DNA of 64,000 bases, from contig JAPLOA010000067.1 of assembly GCA_026400835.1 (NCBI GenBank), positions 17,545 to 81,544 on the forward strand, in the 5' to 3' direction. Made by a program: the position numbers and the translations under genes. Shown piece by piece: positions 37,537 through 45,931 of the stretch (position 1 is the stretch's first letter; each line of letters starts with the position of its first letter). Source of the DNA: Planctomycetales bacterium. Lineage in GTDB: Bacteria; Planctomycetota; Planctomycetia; Planctomycetales; Planctomycetaceae. The notes under the pieces are model-generated. The model was not told the origin of the DNA. It searched no databases and was given only the letters and a program-made list of their open reading frames with translations.

Positions 37537-39300
37537 TCACTCAACCAACTGCAAACAAACCGCGGTCCTGCCGTTGCGAAGGAACAGACGCTTATCCGCG
37601 ACGATGGGATGGTTCCAGGTTTTGTCGTTGAGCATCGGCAGTCTTGAAAGCTCCGTTAGTTTTTCTGACGTGGTCTGTAGCAGAACGAGGTCTCCGTTCT
37701 CCGCGGCGACGAGAATCTGGCCGGCTTTCTTCAGCAGCATAGCCTGACCAAAACCGTAACGGCCGCCCTGCCATTTGCGTTCGCCGGTTGTGGCATCAAT
37801 GCAGGAAAAGATGGCCTGATTGAAACCGAAGACGCTATTGTCGAACACAACACAATCATTGAACGACGGCCGCAGTTTGGTCGAGGACCATGCTTCCGTC
37901 ACCGTCCATCGCTCGTCGGTCTTACTGACTTCCAGTCGAGCTGTGCCGATGCCGTCGCCAAGGCCTGCGATCAGACTTTCCGGTCCAATCTGCTGAGGGT
38001 CCACCATCGCCGGGCCTTTCCATAGCTCTGGCTTGAATGTCCAAATTGCGGAGCCGTCTTTCGGATCAATCGCATGCACTCCTTTACTGTCGCAGAAGAC
38101 GACGACCGACTGGCCGCACAACGTCATCGGGCGAGCCGTGGTATAGTTCATGTCCGTCGAAGGGAACCCCCACAGCGTGTTGCCCGTGGCGCAGTTCAGC
38201 GCGAGAAGTCCGTTCTTTCCCGGCCCGCCGGCGAAGATGATGAGCTTGTCGTCGAGGATGAGCGGCGAACTCGAAAATCCCCACATCGGAATCGGGGCTC
38301 CGAAATCGGTGACGAGATTCTTCTGCCAGACGACCGTGCCATCCAGTTCATTCAGGCACGTCAGCAGTCCAGTTCCGCCGAGCACATAGACGTGACCATT
38401 CGCCACACTCGGCGTGCTGCGAGGGCCGGCTCCGGAGACGACTTCGTTGAAGCGAGTCTCATCGGCATGCGTCCAGATCGGACGTCCGTCAGCCGCCGAA
38501 TAGCAGGTGATGTGTTCCTTCTCGCCTCGCTGCTCCTGAGTAAACAGTTTCTGATTGTTGTACGCGAACGAGCCCCATCCAGGTCCGATGGAGATTCGCC
38601 AAAGTTCTTTCGGAGGCTTCGTAGTCCAGTCCAGCGGAGCGATCTCTTCGTCCGACGCGCCGTTGCCTTCGGGCCCTCGATACTGCGACCAACCGAACTC
38701 ACTCACTCCGGCGTCGGCGCTCTCCGAATTGTTGGGCATCGCGCCAGGCTGTGCTGCCAGTGTTGGCAGAGTGTCTTCATGTCGAGGACTCCATCGCCAA
38801 CGGAACTCAGCATAGTAGTCGCCATCGAAGCCTTCGTTTCTGACAAGAGAAAAACTGCTCCAGCCGAGGCCAAGCAGCACAATAGCCAGAAGACAACGAC
38901 GTGGAGCCTGTGACCAGATCGACAGAGCCAGCGTGATCATCAGCTCGGCCAGCGGAACTCCGTAAATCCACATCGTGGTTCGCAGAGCGTCATCGAAGTC
39001 ACTGATCTGCGACGAGATCATCGGAAAGGCGATACCGGCAATCACCAACGCCAGCTTCTCCCTCCATCGAAGCCGGCTGACAAACAACAACCAGATGGTG
39101 AATCCTAACCCTGTGGCAAGCGGACCGGCCATCATGAAGATGAATCGCGGAAGGTTGCGAATGGAAGGCGTCACTGTCAGGATCAATGCGACCAACTGCA
39201 CGGCCAGAATCAACCAGGCTGGCCAGAGTCGCAGAGGATGCTTGCTTTCGACAGGGACGGATTTCGTGTCTTCACTTGCTTGTGGTAAGTCGGTCGTCAT
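37537..39300 (-). CDS. Membrane protein with C-terminal PQQ-like beta-propeller
   Basis: A 587-residue protein: four N-terminal membrane segments (about 26-45, 52-72, 82-103, 110-150), then a large outside domain (about 190-587) of the PQQ/BamB-like propeller type. The repeated GXXXW motifs and A-A-D-G-R-P-I-W, L-D-G-T-V-V-W-Q-K and K-D-G-S-A-I-W-T-F-K turns mark successive blades. The blade-start sequence WSQYRGPEGNGAS is the characteristic opening of planctomycete PQQ-like proteins. The catalytic Asp and PQQ-binding Cys pair of real quinoproteins are not visible, so it is more likely a binding or scaffold protein. Confidence 0.85.
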   Translation of the reverse strand: MTTDLPQASEDTKSVPVESKHPLRLWPAWLILAVQLVALILTVTPSIRNLPRFIFMMAGPLATGLGFTIWLLFVSRLRWREKLALVIAGIAFPMISSQISDFDDALRTTMWIYGVPLAELMITLALSIWSQAPRRCLLAIVLLGLGWSSFSLVRNEGFDGDYYAEFRWRWSPRHEDTLPTLAAQPGAMPNNSESADAGVSEFGWSQYRGPEGNGASDEEIAPLDWTTKPPKELWRISIGPGWGSFAYNNQKLFTQEQRGEKEHITCYSAADGRPIWTHADETRFNEVVSGAGPRSTPSVANGHVYVLGGTGLLTCLNELDGTVVWQKNLVTDFGAPIPMWGFSSSPLILDDKLIIFAGGPGKNGLLALNCATGNTLWGFPSTDMNYTTARPMTLCGQSVVVFCDSKGVHAIDPKDGSAIWTFKPELWKGPAMVDPQQIGPESLIAGLGDGIGTARLEVSKTDERWTVTEAWSSTKLRPSFNDCVVFDNSVFGFNQAIFSCIDATTGERKWQGGRYGFGQAMLLKKAGQILVAAENGDLVLLQTTSEKLTELSRLPMLNDKTWNHPIVADKRLFLRNGRTAVCLQLVE

Positions 39301-39736
39301 GTAGTACTCTGTGTTACGTAGATACTCCGGAAGTTGGTGATTCTGACAACATGGTTCGCGGAGCGAAACTCCTGAGTCTCCCGATAAATCGCAGGAGAGA
39401 GCCAGAGGTTGGGATTTCTGATTCGATCGAGCCGAAAACGTCCAGATCCTGCCGAGAGGCGACGAGACTTGATCGCAGGATCAGTCTTCAGTGTGGCCGT
39501 CGCGGTTGCGATTGGCGATTCGAAGTCAGATAGATCATTTCGCCGTATCCTGTCATCTCTGTCCTGTGCCGATTTGCTATCGTGTTTTCGATATCCATCT
39601 TGAATCAACGACATTGGCTGCGTACCATCCATTCCGCCCGCGTGTCGGCCAGGAAGGGCATTGAGAGAGCATCCTGAATTGTGCTGATGAATGTCATCAG
39701 CATCCGGGTGTCTTCTCATGAATCCGACACTGTTTC
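39301..39736. other. 436-base divergent intergenic region, no convincing gene
   Basis: A 140-codon open frame runs on the minus strand here, but its composition is not protein-like and it has no recognisable motif. It should hold the two divergent promoters for the propeller gene and the HD-domain gene. Confidence 0.5.
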
Positions 39737-40834
39737 ATGACAGATGCAAAATTGCGACGTGCGATCATTGTGGAATCCGCACGCCTGATGTACTCCCGAA
39801 GTGAGTCTGAGTACTACCGAGCCAAACTGAAGGCGGCTCAACGACTTTGCCAGGGCTGGGTCAAACCGTCCGAGTTACCCACCAATGCAGAAATCCGCGA
39901 TGAGATTCTGCGACTGGCGAATCTCTTCGAAGGCGATTCAAGATTTGATCGTCTTCGTGAGATGCGGTTCGAAGCTCTGCGACTGATGCGAATGCTGGAG
40001 AACTTTCGGCCGAAGATTATCGGCAGCACCTTCACCGGTCATGTTCGACAGGGTTCAGATATCGATATTCACATTTTCTCCGCAACTGCAGAAGTTGTGG
40101 AAGCTCGGCTTGAAGCCGAAGGTATAGACTATCAACTGGAACGCAAACGCGTGCGTAAGCATGGTGAAGAGCGAATCTTCACGCACTTCCACATCAGGGA
40201 TCGCTTTCCCGTTGAGTTGACCATGTACGCCCCGGATAAGGCGTCGTATCAGTTCAAAAGTTCGATCACCGGAAAGGCGATCGAACGAGCCACGCTTCCG
40301 GAGTTTGAACAGTTCCTTCAGAAAGAATATCCGGACTTCGATCTGGAGTCGGAAGTGACTGCAGCGGATAACGCGATCGATCGATTTCAGGTTTATCGTT
40401 CGCTGCTGATTCCACTGTCCGGTGCTGCTCAGGGACGAGAATATCATCCGGAAGGCGACGTGCTCTATCACTTGCTGCAGTGCTATGTGCTGGCCGTTGA
40501 CGAGTTGCCTTACGATGAAGAATTTCAACTGGCCGCATTACTGCATGATGTCGGCAAGGGCATCGATAACACCGATCATGTGAATGCCGGTTTAGAAGCT
40601 TTGGAAGGCTTTGTTACCGAACGAACAGCGTGGTTGATTCGGCATCACATGGATGCTCATCTGATCCGCGATCGCACGATTGGGTTCCGACTGCATCAGC
40701 GTCTGAAGGAAAACGAAGACTACGAAACGCTGCTGCTGCTGAACGACTGCGATCGGAAAGGAAGAGTCGCCGGTGCTCGAGTCCCCGACCTTGATGATGC
40801 TCTCGATGAACTTCGCGAACTGTCACAGGAATAG
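39737..40834 (+). CDS. Nucleotidyltransferase/HD-domain protein (tRNA nucleotidyltransferase-like)
   Basis: A 365-residue protein. A polymerase-beta-type nucleotidyltransferase core (about 90-170) has the GS...D.D signature IGSTFTGHVRQGSDIDIHIF, with Asp108 and Asp110 as metal ligands. An HD-type domain follows (about 235-330): EYHPEGDVLYHLLQC, LAALLHDVGKG with His270-Asp271, and RHHMDAH. CCA-adding enzymes combine these modules, but here the nucleotidyltransferase part is atypically short and is preceded by a 90-residue helical region. A role in tRNA or nucleotide metabolism is plausible but not proven. A hairpin followed by TTTTT lies 35 bases downstream. Confidence 0.8.
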   Translation: MTDAKLRRAIIVESARLMYSRSESEYYRAKLKAAQRLCQGWVKPSELPTNAEIRDEILRLANLFEGDSRFDRLREMRFEALRLMRMLENFRPKIIGSTFTGHVRQGSDIDIHIFSATAEVVEARLEAEGIDYQLERKRVRKHGEERIFTHFHIRDRFPVELTMYAPDKASYQFKSSITGKAIERATLPEFEQFLQKEYPDFDLESEVTAADNAIDRFQVYRSLLIPLSGAAQGREYHPEGDVLYHLLQCYVLAVDELPYDEEFQLAALLHDVGKGIDNTDHVNAGLEALEGFVTERTAWLIRHHMDAHLIRDRTIGFRLHQRLKENEDYETLLLLNDCDRKGRVAGARVPDLDDALDELRELSQE

Positions 40835-40868
40835 CTTTGTCGCGCGTGCGGTCTTCAGCGATCATCAG

Positions 40869-40894
40869 CCGGAACGCGTTAGCGTCCGGTTTTT
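40869..40894 (+). terminator. CCGGAACGC hairpin with T-tract
   Basis: Hairpin CCGGAACGC-GTTA-GCGTCCGG followed by TTTTT. It is identical to the hairpin at 22357. Here it can serve as the Rho-independent terminator of the nucleotidyltransferase/HD gene. Confidence 0.7.
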
Positions 40895-41243
40895 GTTCGA
40901 TACCGACATAAACCGGGTGCTAGCGCACTGCAGCTGATCAGGACATGGCGCGTTCCGGTTTGATAATCAGAGTTCAGCTGGAATGAACCAGCAGAAATCA
41001 GCCGTTCCCGTCAACTCCGGAAATCGGGTGAATTCAATGATCCGCACGGCCAATTCCTGCGTTTTACGGGGTAGTTCCACCGAGATTTCTCGCTTAAGGG
41101 CGAGAATTCGTAATGCGTTTCAGGCTGGCGGTCTCCTCCGATAATCCAGCCTGAGACTTCAGCGGTTGGCCTTCAAGGGCTTTGCGCGTTGAAACGGATT
41201 GCCTGACAGGACGTTGGCGAATCTCGGTGTCGGATGAAATCAG
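40895..41243. other. 349-base intergenic region, no gene seen
   Basis: No repeat or RNA structure was recognised. It is likely the promoter region of the small membrane-protein gene at 41244. Confidence 0.45.
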
Positions 41244-41693
41244 ATGAGCACCAACACGAATACCGCAAACACTCCGTCAGAAACCGTAACGGTAGTCTTA
41301 GCAAAGGCTGCTGAGTCTTTTGATATGACAGCCCCGGAGACATTCTCACTGGAGTCTCCTGGCCCGGAAACTTCCGCCGAAAGAAAGAAGCTTCGCCCCT
41401 TGAGGTTTGCCACGGGACTGTGCCTGACAACGCTCGGGATGGGCATGGTTTTGTTTGTTGGCGTTCGAATGCTGGAAGTTCAGCAAGTCGGTGGAGACTT
41501 TGCTCTGTTGATTGTTGCCGGCAGTGTTCTGACCGGGGTTACTCTGCTGGGCGGCGGCTTTGGGCTGATGGCGACAGCGTCTTCCGGTTTCGATGAGCAG
41601 GAGTTCGATCGACTGGCCCGAGCCGGGAATATCTCGGCAGTGGTGATGTCGACGGAAACGAAGCGTATCAAGGAAGATGAAATGGCGGCCTGA
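41244..41693 (+). CDS. Small membrane protein of unknown function
   Basis: A 149-residue protein with a Thr/Ser-rich soluble N-terminus (1-50), two membrane segments (about 54-75, RFATGLCLTTLGMGMVLFVGV, and about 85-110, LLIVAGSVLTGVTLLGGGFG), and a short charged tail ending KRIKEDEMAA. It resembles the many two-helix planctomycete membrane proteins without a known role. It is not convincingly linked to a neighbour: the next gene (yraN) is convergent. Confidence 0.6.
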   Translation: MSTNTNTANTPSETVTVVLAKAAESFDMTAPETFSLESPGPETSAERKKLRPLRFATGLCLTTLGMGMVLFVGVRMLEVQQVGGDFALLIVAGSVLTGVTLLGGGFGLMATASSGFDEQEFDRLARAGNISAVVMSTETKRIKEDEMAA

Positions 41694-41776
41694 ATTGACG
41701 ATGGGTTGCGGATCGGTGAGTGGTGCAGAAGCCCCGTTGACCACCTGGGCAGGCGAGGTGGGGGTTTGCGTGGCTA

Positions 41777-42184
41777 TTAACTAAACATCTGCCCGCGGCC
41801 GGTTGGTTCGAAGGCATTCTCGTAATGCGTTAGTCGGGGTTCGCTTCCATCGTCCGGCCAGAGGATCGATACGATATCGAATCGAGCGGGCTGTTCGAGT
41901 CGTCGATGCTTCTTCAGCCATGCCAGCGCGGCACGTGTGAGCTTTTCCTGTTTGCGCCGATCCACAGCTTCAAAGGGCTGGCCGTCGTTCTCTGACTTAC
42001 GAGTCTTCACTTCGACGAAAACCGTCGTGGCACCGATCTGAGCGATAATGTCGATTTCGCCAAACTGATTCCGATACTGTTTCGCAATGATCCGGTAGCC
42101 CTGCTTCTTCAGGTGTTTCACGCCCGCACGTTCACCGCGATCACCCAGCAGTTTGCGAAGCAGGTTCTTCATTGGCTGCCCCAT
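41777..42184 (-). CDS. yraN: YraN-family (UPF0102) putative endonuclease
   Basis: A 135-residue protein of the UPF0102 family, predicted to be PD-(D/E)XK-type nucleases. The motif NQFGEIDIIAQIG (about 39-51) supplies the catalytic E/D, and VFVEVKTRKS (about 55-64) the E-X-K. A basic N-terminus (RGERAGVKHLKKQGYRI) is also typical. In many bacteria yraN lies near rnhB, rplS and trmD; here it follows rplS, 205 bases downstream, after a hairpin. The start is ATG 42184 or the ATG four codons later (42172), the latter with GGGG just upstream. Confidence 0.9.
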   Translation of the reverse strand: MGQPMKNLLRKLLGDRGERAGVKHLKKQGYRIIAKQYRNQFGEIDIIAQIGATTVFVEVKTRKSENDGQPFEAVDRRKQEKLTRAALAWLKKHRRLEQPARFDIVSILWPDDGSEPRLTHYENAFEPTGRGQMFS

Positions 42185-42221
42185 AGTTCCGGACCATTTT
42201 TTAACACACCGCGCAGCGAAA

Positions 42222-42259
42222 AGGCGACTGCCTCAGGAACCCTGTTGAGGCCGTCGCCT
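42222..42259 (-). terminator. Hairpin after rplS, probable terminator
   Basis: Arms AGGCGACTGCCTCA (42222-42235) and TTGAGGCCGTCGCCT (42245-42259) pair with one mismatch. On the minus strand the hairpin is followed by TTTTCGC, so it could terminate transcription from rplS before yraN, although the T-run is short. Confidence 0.6.
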
Positions 42260-42389
42260 GTTTCTGGTTTTCTGTTACTCCAACGCCCGCTCTGAAGTCC
42301 ACGGCAACCCGTCTAGAATCAAAGGAAGTTCACCTCCTGGCAGCAAACCGGAACGCTCTCGCTACGGTGCTGCCTTAAGAAGCGAGGTC

Positions 42390-42776
42390 TCACTTCGTAG
42401 AGTCGCTGACCTGAACTTCCCATGGCTTGGCCTTACGTTCTTTAAGACGTGTGGCCTTGCCGGTACGTTCACGAAGATAGAACAGCTTCGCGCGACGGAC
42501 GCGAGCATGTCGCTTGACTTCGATATGCGAAATCTTTGGTGAGTTCACCGGGAAGTTTCGCTCAACACCTTCACCCTGAACGATTCGGCGAACAGTGAAA
42601 GATTCTGAAGTACCAGTTCCGCTGCGGGCGATGACCACGCCGCTGAAGATCTGGATTCGCTCTTTGGTACCTTCAAGAATTCGTGTGTGGACATCAACGC
42701 TGTCGCCGACGGCAAACTGCAGCGGCTGCTCACGCAGGCTGGACTTTTCCGCAGCGAGAATCAAATTGTTTCGCAT
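42390..42776 (-). CDS. rplS: 50S ribosomal protein L19
   Basis: L19 sits at the 30S-50S interface. From the ATG at 42776 the protein is 128 residues. The VGDSVDVHTRILEGTKERIQ strand (starting about 24) and the GVVIARSGTGTSESFTVRRI segment are diagnostic, as is RRAKLFYLRERTGKATRLKE near the C-terminus. AAGGA lies 9 bases upstream of this ATG; the frame is open further upstream into trmD, but that lead is not L19-like. It is the last gene of the ffh-rpsP-trmD-rplS order. Confidence 0.96.
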   Translation of the reverse strand: MRNNLILAAEKSSLREQPLQFAVGDSVDVHTRILEGTKERIQIFSGVVIARSGTGTSESFTVRRIVQGEGVERNFPVNSPKISHIEVKRHARVRRAKLFYLRERTGKATRLKERKAKPWEVQVSDSTK

Positions 42777-42795
42777 GACTGGGGTTCCTTTGAAC

Positions 42796-43506
42796 TTATT
42801 CAAACCGAGCAGAGTCAGAGCCGGACTGATCCAGCAGATCCTGGCGACGTTCCGCCGTTCTCTGCAGGCTCTGAGCCTTCTGCCATTCTTCTATTTTGAC
42901 ATGATCACCACTGATCAGCACTTCCGGCACTGTCATTCCCCGAAACTCACGAGGTCTAGTGAACTGCGGATGTTCCAGCAAACCGGCGTTACTGAACGAA
43001 TCATATCGGCTGCTGGTTTCGTCGCCCAGAACACCGGGAATCAACCGGATGACTGTGTCAACGATCAGCATCGCCGGAACTTCTCCACCATTACAGATGA
43101 AGTCGCCCACCGAAATCTCAGTTGGCTGCAACCCCTGACGGATCCGGTCATCAAAACCTTCGTACCGTCCACAGAGCAACAGCAGTCGAGGCTCCTGAGC
43201 GAGTTCCTCAACCAGCTTTTGATCCAATTTTCGACCCTGCGGGGTCATCATCAGTAATCGCCCCGGCGGTTCTGACTGAGCCTGCACGGTTTCGACACAG
43301 TCGAAAACCGGCTGACACATAATCAGCATGCCTGGACCACCACCAAACGGCTTGTCATCGATTTGCCGTCTTTTTCCGGGAGCATAGTCCCGGAAATTGT
43401 GCAGGTTGATATCCACCAGACCGCGTTCAATTGCCAGTTTCAGGTGACCTTGTCCAAGGTATCCCTCGAACATCTCCGGAAACAGGGTGAGGATATCAAA
43501 CCGCAT
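42796..43506 (-). CDS. trmD: tRNA (guanine-37 N1)-methyltransferase TrmD
   Basis: TrmD methylates G37 next to the anticodon using SAM, preventing frameshifts. The knot-fold landmarks are present: MRFDILTLFPEMFEGYL at the start, KPFGGGPGMLI, LLLCGRYEGFDDRI, and SVGDFICNGGEVPAMLIVD. These are the SAM-binding and catalytic segments. The start at 43506 gives 236 residues, the normal size; upstream in-frame codons are not conserved. It is followed by rplS with a 19-base gap and preceded by rpsP, with rimM missing between them. Confidence 0.96.
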   Translation of the reverse strand: MRFDILTLFPEMFEGYLGQGHLKLAIERGLVDINLHNFRDYAPGKRRQIDDKPFGGGPGMLIMCQPVFDCVETVQAQSEPPGRLLMMTPQGRKLDQKLVEELAQEPRLLLLCGRYEGFDDRIRQGLQPTEISVGDFICNGGEVPAMLIVDTVIRLIPGVLGDETSSRYDSFSNAGLLEHPQFTRPREFRGMTVPEVLISGDHVKIEEWQKAQSLQRTAERRQDLLDQSGSDSARFE

Positions 43507-43638
43507 AACAGCCGATGTCCCATTTGCTGACTGGAAACCATGGTCGAACTTTTGATTCAGGAGCATCACTTCAGTTGAAGTGAAACGCCCTGAAGACTCT
43601 TGAAGTCCGAACAAGACCCAGCAGCAGTCTGATCCGGA

Positions 43639-43980
43639 TTACTCGGCCGCAGGAGCTTCAGCTTCTGCCGGAGCTGCGACTTCCTTGACCTTTGGAGCCA
43701 GCATCGGAGGAGGCGCGAGAGCCTTGCCGAACTTGTTCTGCTTAACCTTGCGAATCAGGGCGTTCACTTTTTCGCTTGGCTGTGCACCAACGGACATCCA
43801 GTATTCAACTCGCTCAAGGTTCAGCTTAACGCGAGCAGACTTGTCGTGGACCATCGGATCGTAGAAACCAACTTCCTCGATCGCCTTCCCATCGCGCTGA
43901 ACGCGGGAGTCCATAACACAAATACGGAAGAACGCACGGTGCTTGCGTCCCATTTTCTTCATGCGAATTCGAACAGCCAT
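43639..43980 (-). CDS. rpsP: 30S ribosomal protein S16
   Basis: S16 (113 residues) begins MAVRIRMKKMGRKHRAFFRI and carries the conserved IEEVGFYDP and LNLERVEYWMSVGAQPSEKV segments that pack against 16S rRNA. The C-terminus has an extra Ala/Pro/Glu-rich tail (PPPMLAPKVKEVAAPAEAEA...) of about 25 residues, longer than in E. coli. It lies between ffh (233 bases upstream) and trmD (132 bases downstream). Confidence 0.97.
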   Translation of the reverse strand: MAVRIRMKKMGRKHRAFFRICVMDSRVQRDGKAIEEVGFYDPMVHDKSARVKLNLERVEYWMSVGAQPSEKVNALIRKVKQNKFGKALAPPPMLAPKVKEVAAPAEAEAPAAE

Positions 43981-44213
43981 TGCTACTCCTGAACTGACAA
44001 AAACAATCGTCGATGACTACACAAAGCGGTCTGAAATTGTGCATTCACCAACGTAAAAGGTTTCAAGCGACTCTCATTCAATCTTTTGTTTAGCCGGATC
44101 CAGCCGCGAACTCTTTTGAGAGTACGAAGCTGGCTCAGGTCAAACCGTCATTCACAAACTTCGGCAAAAACTGCCGATCCCTGTCGGGACGAAACACTGC
44201 TGCGATTGAAGTC

Positions 44214-45698
44214 CTACTTCTTTCGGTTCCTCTTCTTCGCTTTTTGTGCTTCTTTTTTCTGTTTCTTCTTCTTCTCTCGAGCTTCGTCCTGATTCAACGG
44301 CCCGCGAGTACTTCTCATCTTCTTTTCCATCAGCTCGGCCCCCGGATTCATGAATCCGCCATCGGCCATGCCTTTGACTGCTCGCATTCGGTCACGCAGG
44401 CCCATGCTGGACATGCCCTGCATCATCTTCCCCATCGCGGAGAAGTCCTTCAGGAGCTTGTTCACATCAGCCGGCTGTACACCGCTGCCACAGGCGATAC
44501 GGTTACGTCGACCGCGATCAATAACGTCCGGATTCTGGCGTTCTTTGGGGGTCATCGAGTTGATGATTCCCTCAATCCGCCGCATATCGTCTTCCGGGTT
44601 CAGATCACCCATCTGATCCACGATGGCCCCCATGCCCGGAATCATTTTCATGATTTCTCGCATGGAACCCAGCTTCTTGATCTGCCGCATCTGCTTGCGG
44701 AAGTCTTCCAGGGTGAACTTACCCTGCTGCATTTTCTCCTGCTGACGCAGCATGTCCTCTTCGTCGAACTCTTTCTGAGCCTTTTCAAAGAGCGAAACGA
44801 TATCGCCCATGCCCAGAATTCGACCAGCCATTCGATCCGGATGGAATTCTTCCAGCCGATCCAACTGCTCACCAACACCAATAAACTTGATCGGGACGCC
44901 CGTAACTGCCTTGACGCTCAGCGCTGCTCCGCCTCGAGTGTCCCCATCAAGCTTGGTGAGAATGACGCCATCCAGTTCCAGGGCGTCATTAAACGCTTTG
45001 GCACTGTTGACCGCATCCTGGCCAGTCATTGCGTCACAGACCAGAAGAGCCTGGTCCGGCGCGACACTGCTGTCAATTTGCTGCAGCTCTTTCATCAGAG
45101 CCGCGTCGACGTGTAAACGGCCTGCGGTGTCGAGAATCACGACCTTCGCGCCGACTCGTTTTGCTTCTTTAACACCGTTCTTGCAGACCTGAACGGGATT
45201 ACTGGTCTTTGGATCCTCGGCATAAACCGGACAGCCAACCTGTCCGCCGATCACCTTCAATTGCTCAATCGCCGCCGGTCGCTGCAAGTCGGCCGCAACC
45301 AGGAATGGTGAATGCCCGGCTTCTTTTAATCTTCGAGCCAGCTTGCCGCAGGTCGTGGTTTTTCCCGATCCCTGCAGACCGCACATCATGATGATGCTGA
45401 TGCCGTCGCGTTTGATGGCCAGTGAATGATCCACCGGACCCATCAAATCAATCAACTGCTGATGAACGATCCCGACGATCTGTTCCTCAGGACGCAGTGA
45501 TTTCAGGACCTTTTCGCCAATCGCCTCTTCCGTCGCCCGCTTAACAAAATCCTGAACGACATCGTACGCAACGTCAGCTTCCAGCAGAGCCGTGCGGACC
45601 TGCTGCATGCCGTCGCGGATGTTGCTTTCCGTGATCTTTCCGGTTCCCCGGAAAGCCGAAAAGGCCTTTCCCAGACTTTGTGTGATGTTTTCGAACAC
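44214..45698 (-). CDS. ffh: Signal recognition particle protein Ffh
   Basis: Ffh binds 4.5S RNA and signal peptides and delivers ribosomes to FtsY. All parts are visible over 494 residues: the helical N domain, the G domain with GLQGSGKTT (107-115), [23 protein letters not shown] and [20 protein letters not shown], and the M domain with [16 protein letters not shown] and the RNA-binding [20 protein letters not shown]. The C-terminus ends in a long basic stretch ([19 protein letters not shown]) beyond the usual Met-rich tail. The gene order ffh-rpsP-trmD-rplS is widespread in bacteria. Confidence 0.97.
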   Translation of the reverse strand: MFENITQSLGKAFSAFRGTGKITESNIRDGMQQVRTALLEADVAYDVVQDFVKRATEEAIGEKVLKSLRPEEQIVGIVHQQLIDLMGPVDHSLAIKRDGISIIMMCGLQGSGKTTTCGKLARRLKEAGHSPFLVAADLQRPAAIEQLKVIGGQVGCPVYAEDPKTSNPVQVCKNGVKEAKRVGAKVVILDTAGRLHVDAALMKELQQIDSSVAPDQALLVCDAMTGQDAVNSAKAFNDALELDGVILTKLDGDTRGGAALSVKAVTGVPIKFIGVGEQLDRLEEFHPDRMAGRILGMGDIVSLFEKAQKEFDEEDMLRQQEKMQQGKFTLEDFRKQMRQIKKLGSMREIMKMIPGMGAIVDQMGDLNPEDDMRRIEGIINSMTPKERQNPDVIDRGRRNRIACGSGVQPADVNKLLKDFSAMGKMMQGMSSMGLRDRMRAVKGMADGGFMNPGAELMEKKMRSTRGPLNQDEAREKKKKQKKEAQKAKKRNRKK

Positions 45699-45931
45699 GA
45701 CGAAATAAGGATTCTGAATACGAAAGACGAGGCCGAAACTACCGAAGTGGCAGAATCGTTATAAGGCACAAATCCATTGATGTCATGGACTTGCATCGCG
45801 CCGCTGGCCAATGGTCAACGCGCAGTCCGCTCTGCGCGCAGAACGAGCCGGAAAAATCGAAACGCGGATGATATCGCCAGCGAAACTCGGTGACAAGCCG
45901 TTCGTTGCGATTGCCCGTGTTTGGCTCGAAT

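Noticed and set aside
37538..38913. Several plus-strand frames of more than 100 codons opposite the propeller gene
   Set aside because: They shadow the conserved PQQ-like propeller on the other strand and look Arg/Ser-rich, as expected for a complementary frame.
39297..39719. 140-codon minus-strand open frame in the divergent gap
   Set aside because: No recognisable domain, unusual residue composition, no ribosome-binding site, and it fills the space needed for two promoters.
42222..42259. Possible riboswitch or ribosomal-protein leader near rplS
   Set aside because: It lies after rplS, not before it, and is a simple hairpin that fits a terminator better.
44086..45116. Long plus-strand open frame opposite ffh
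   Set aside because: It is the complement of the conserved Ffh frame and has no independent features.
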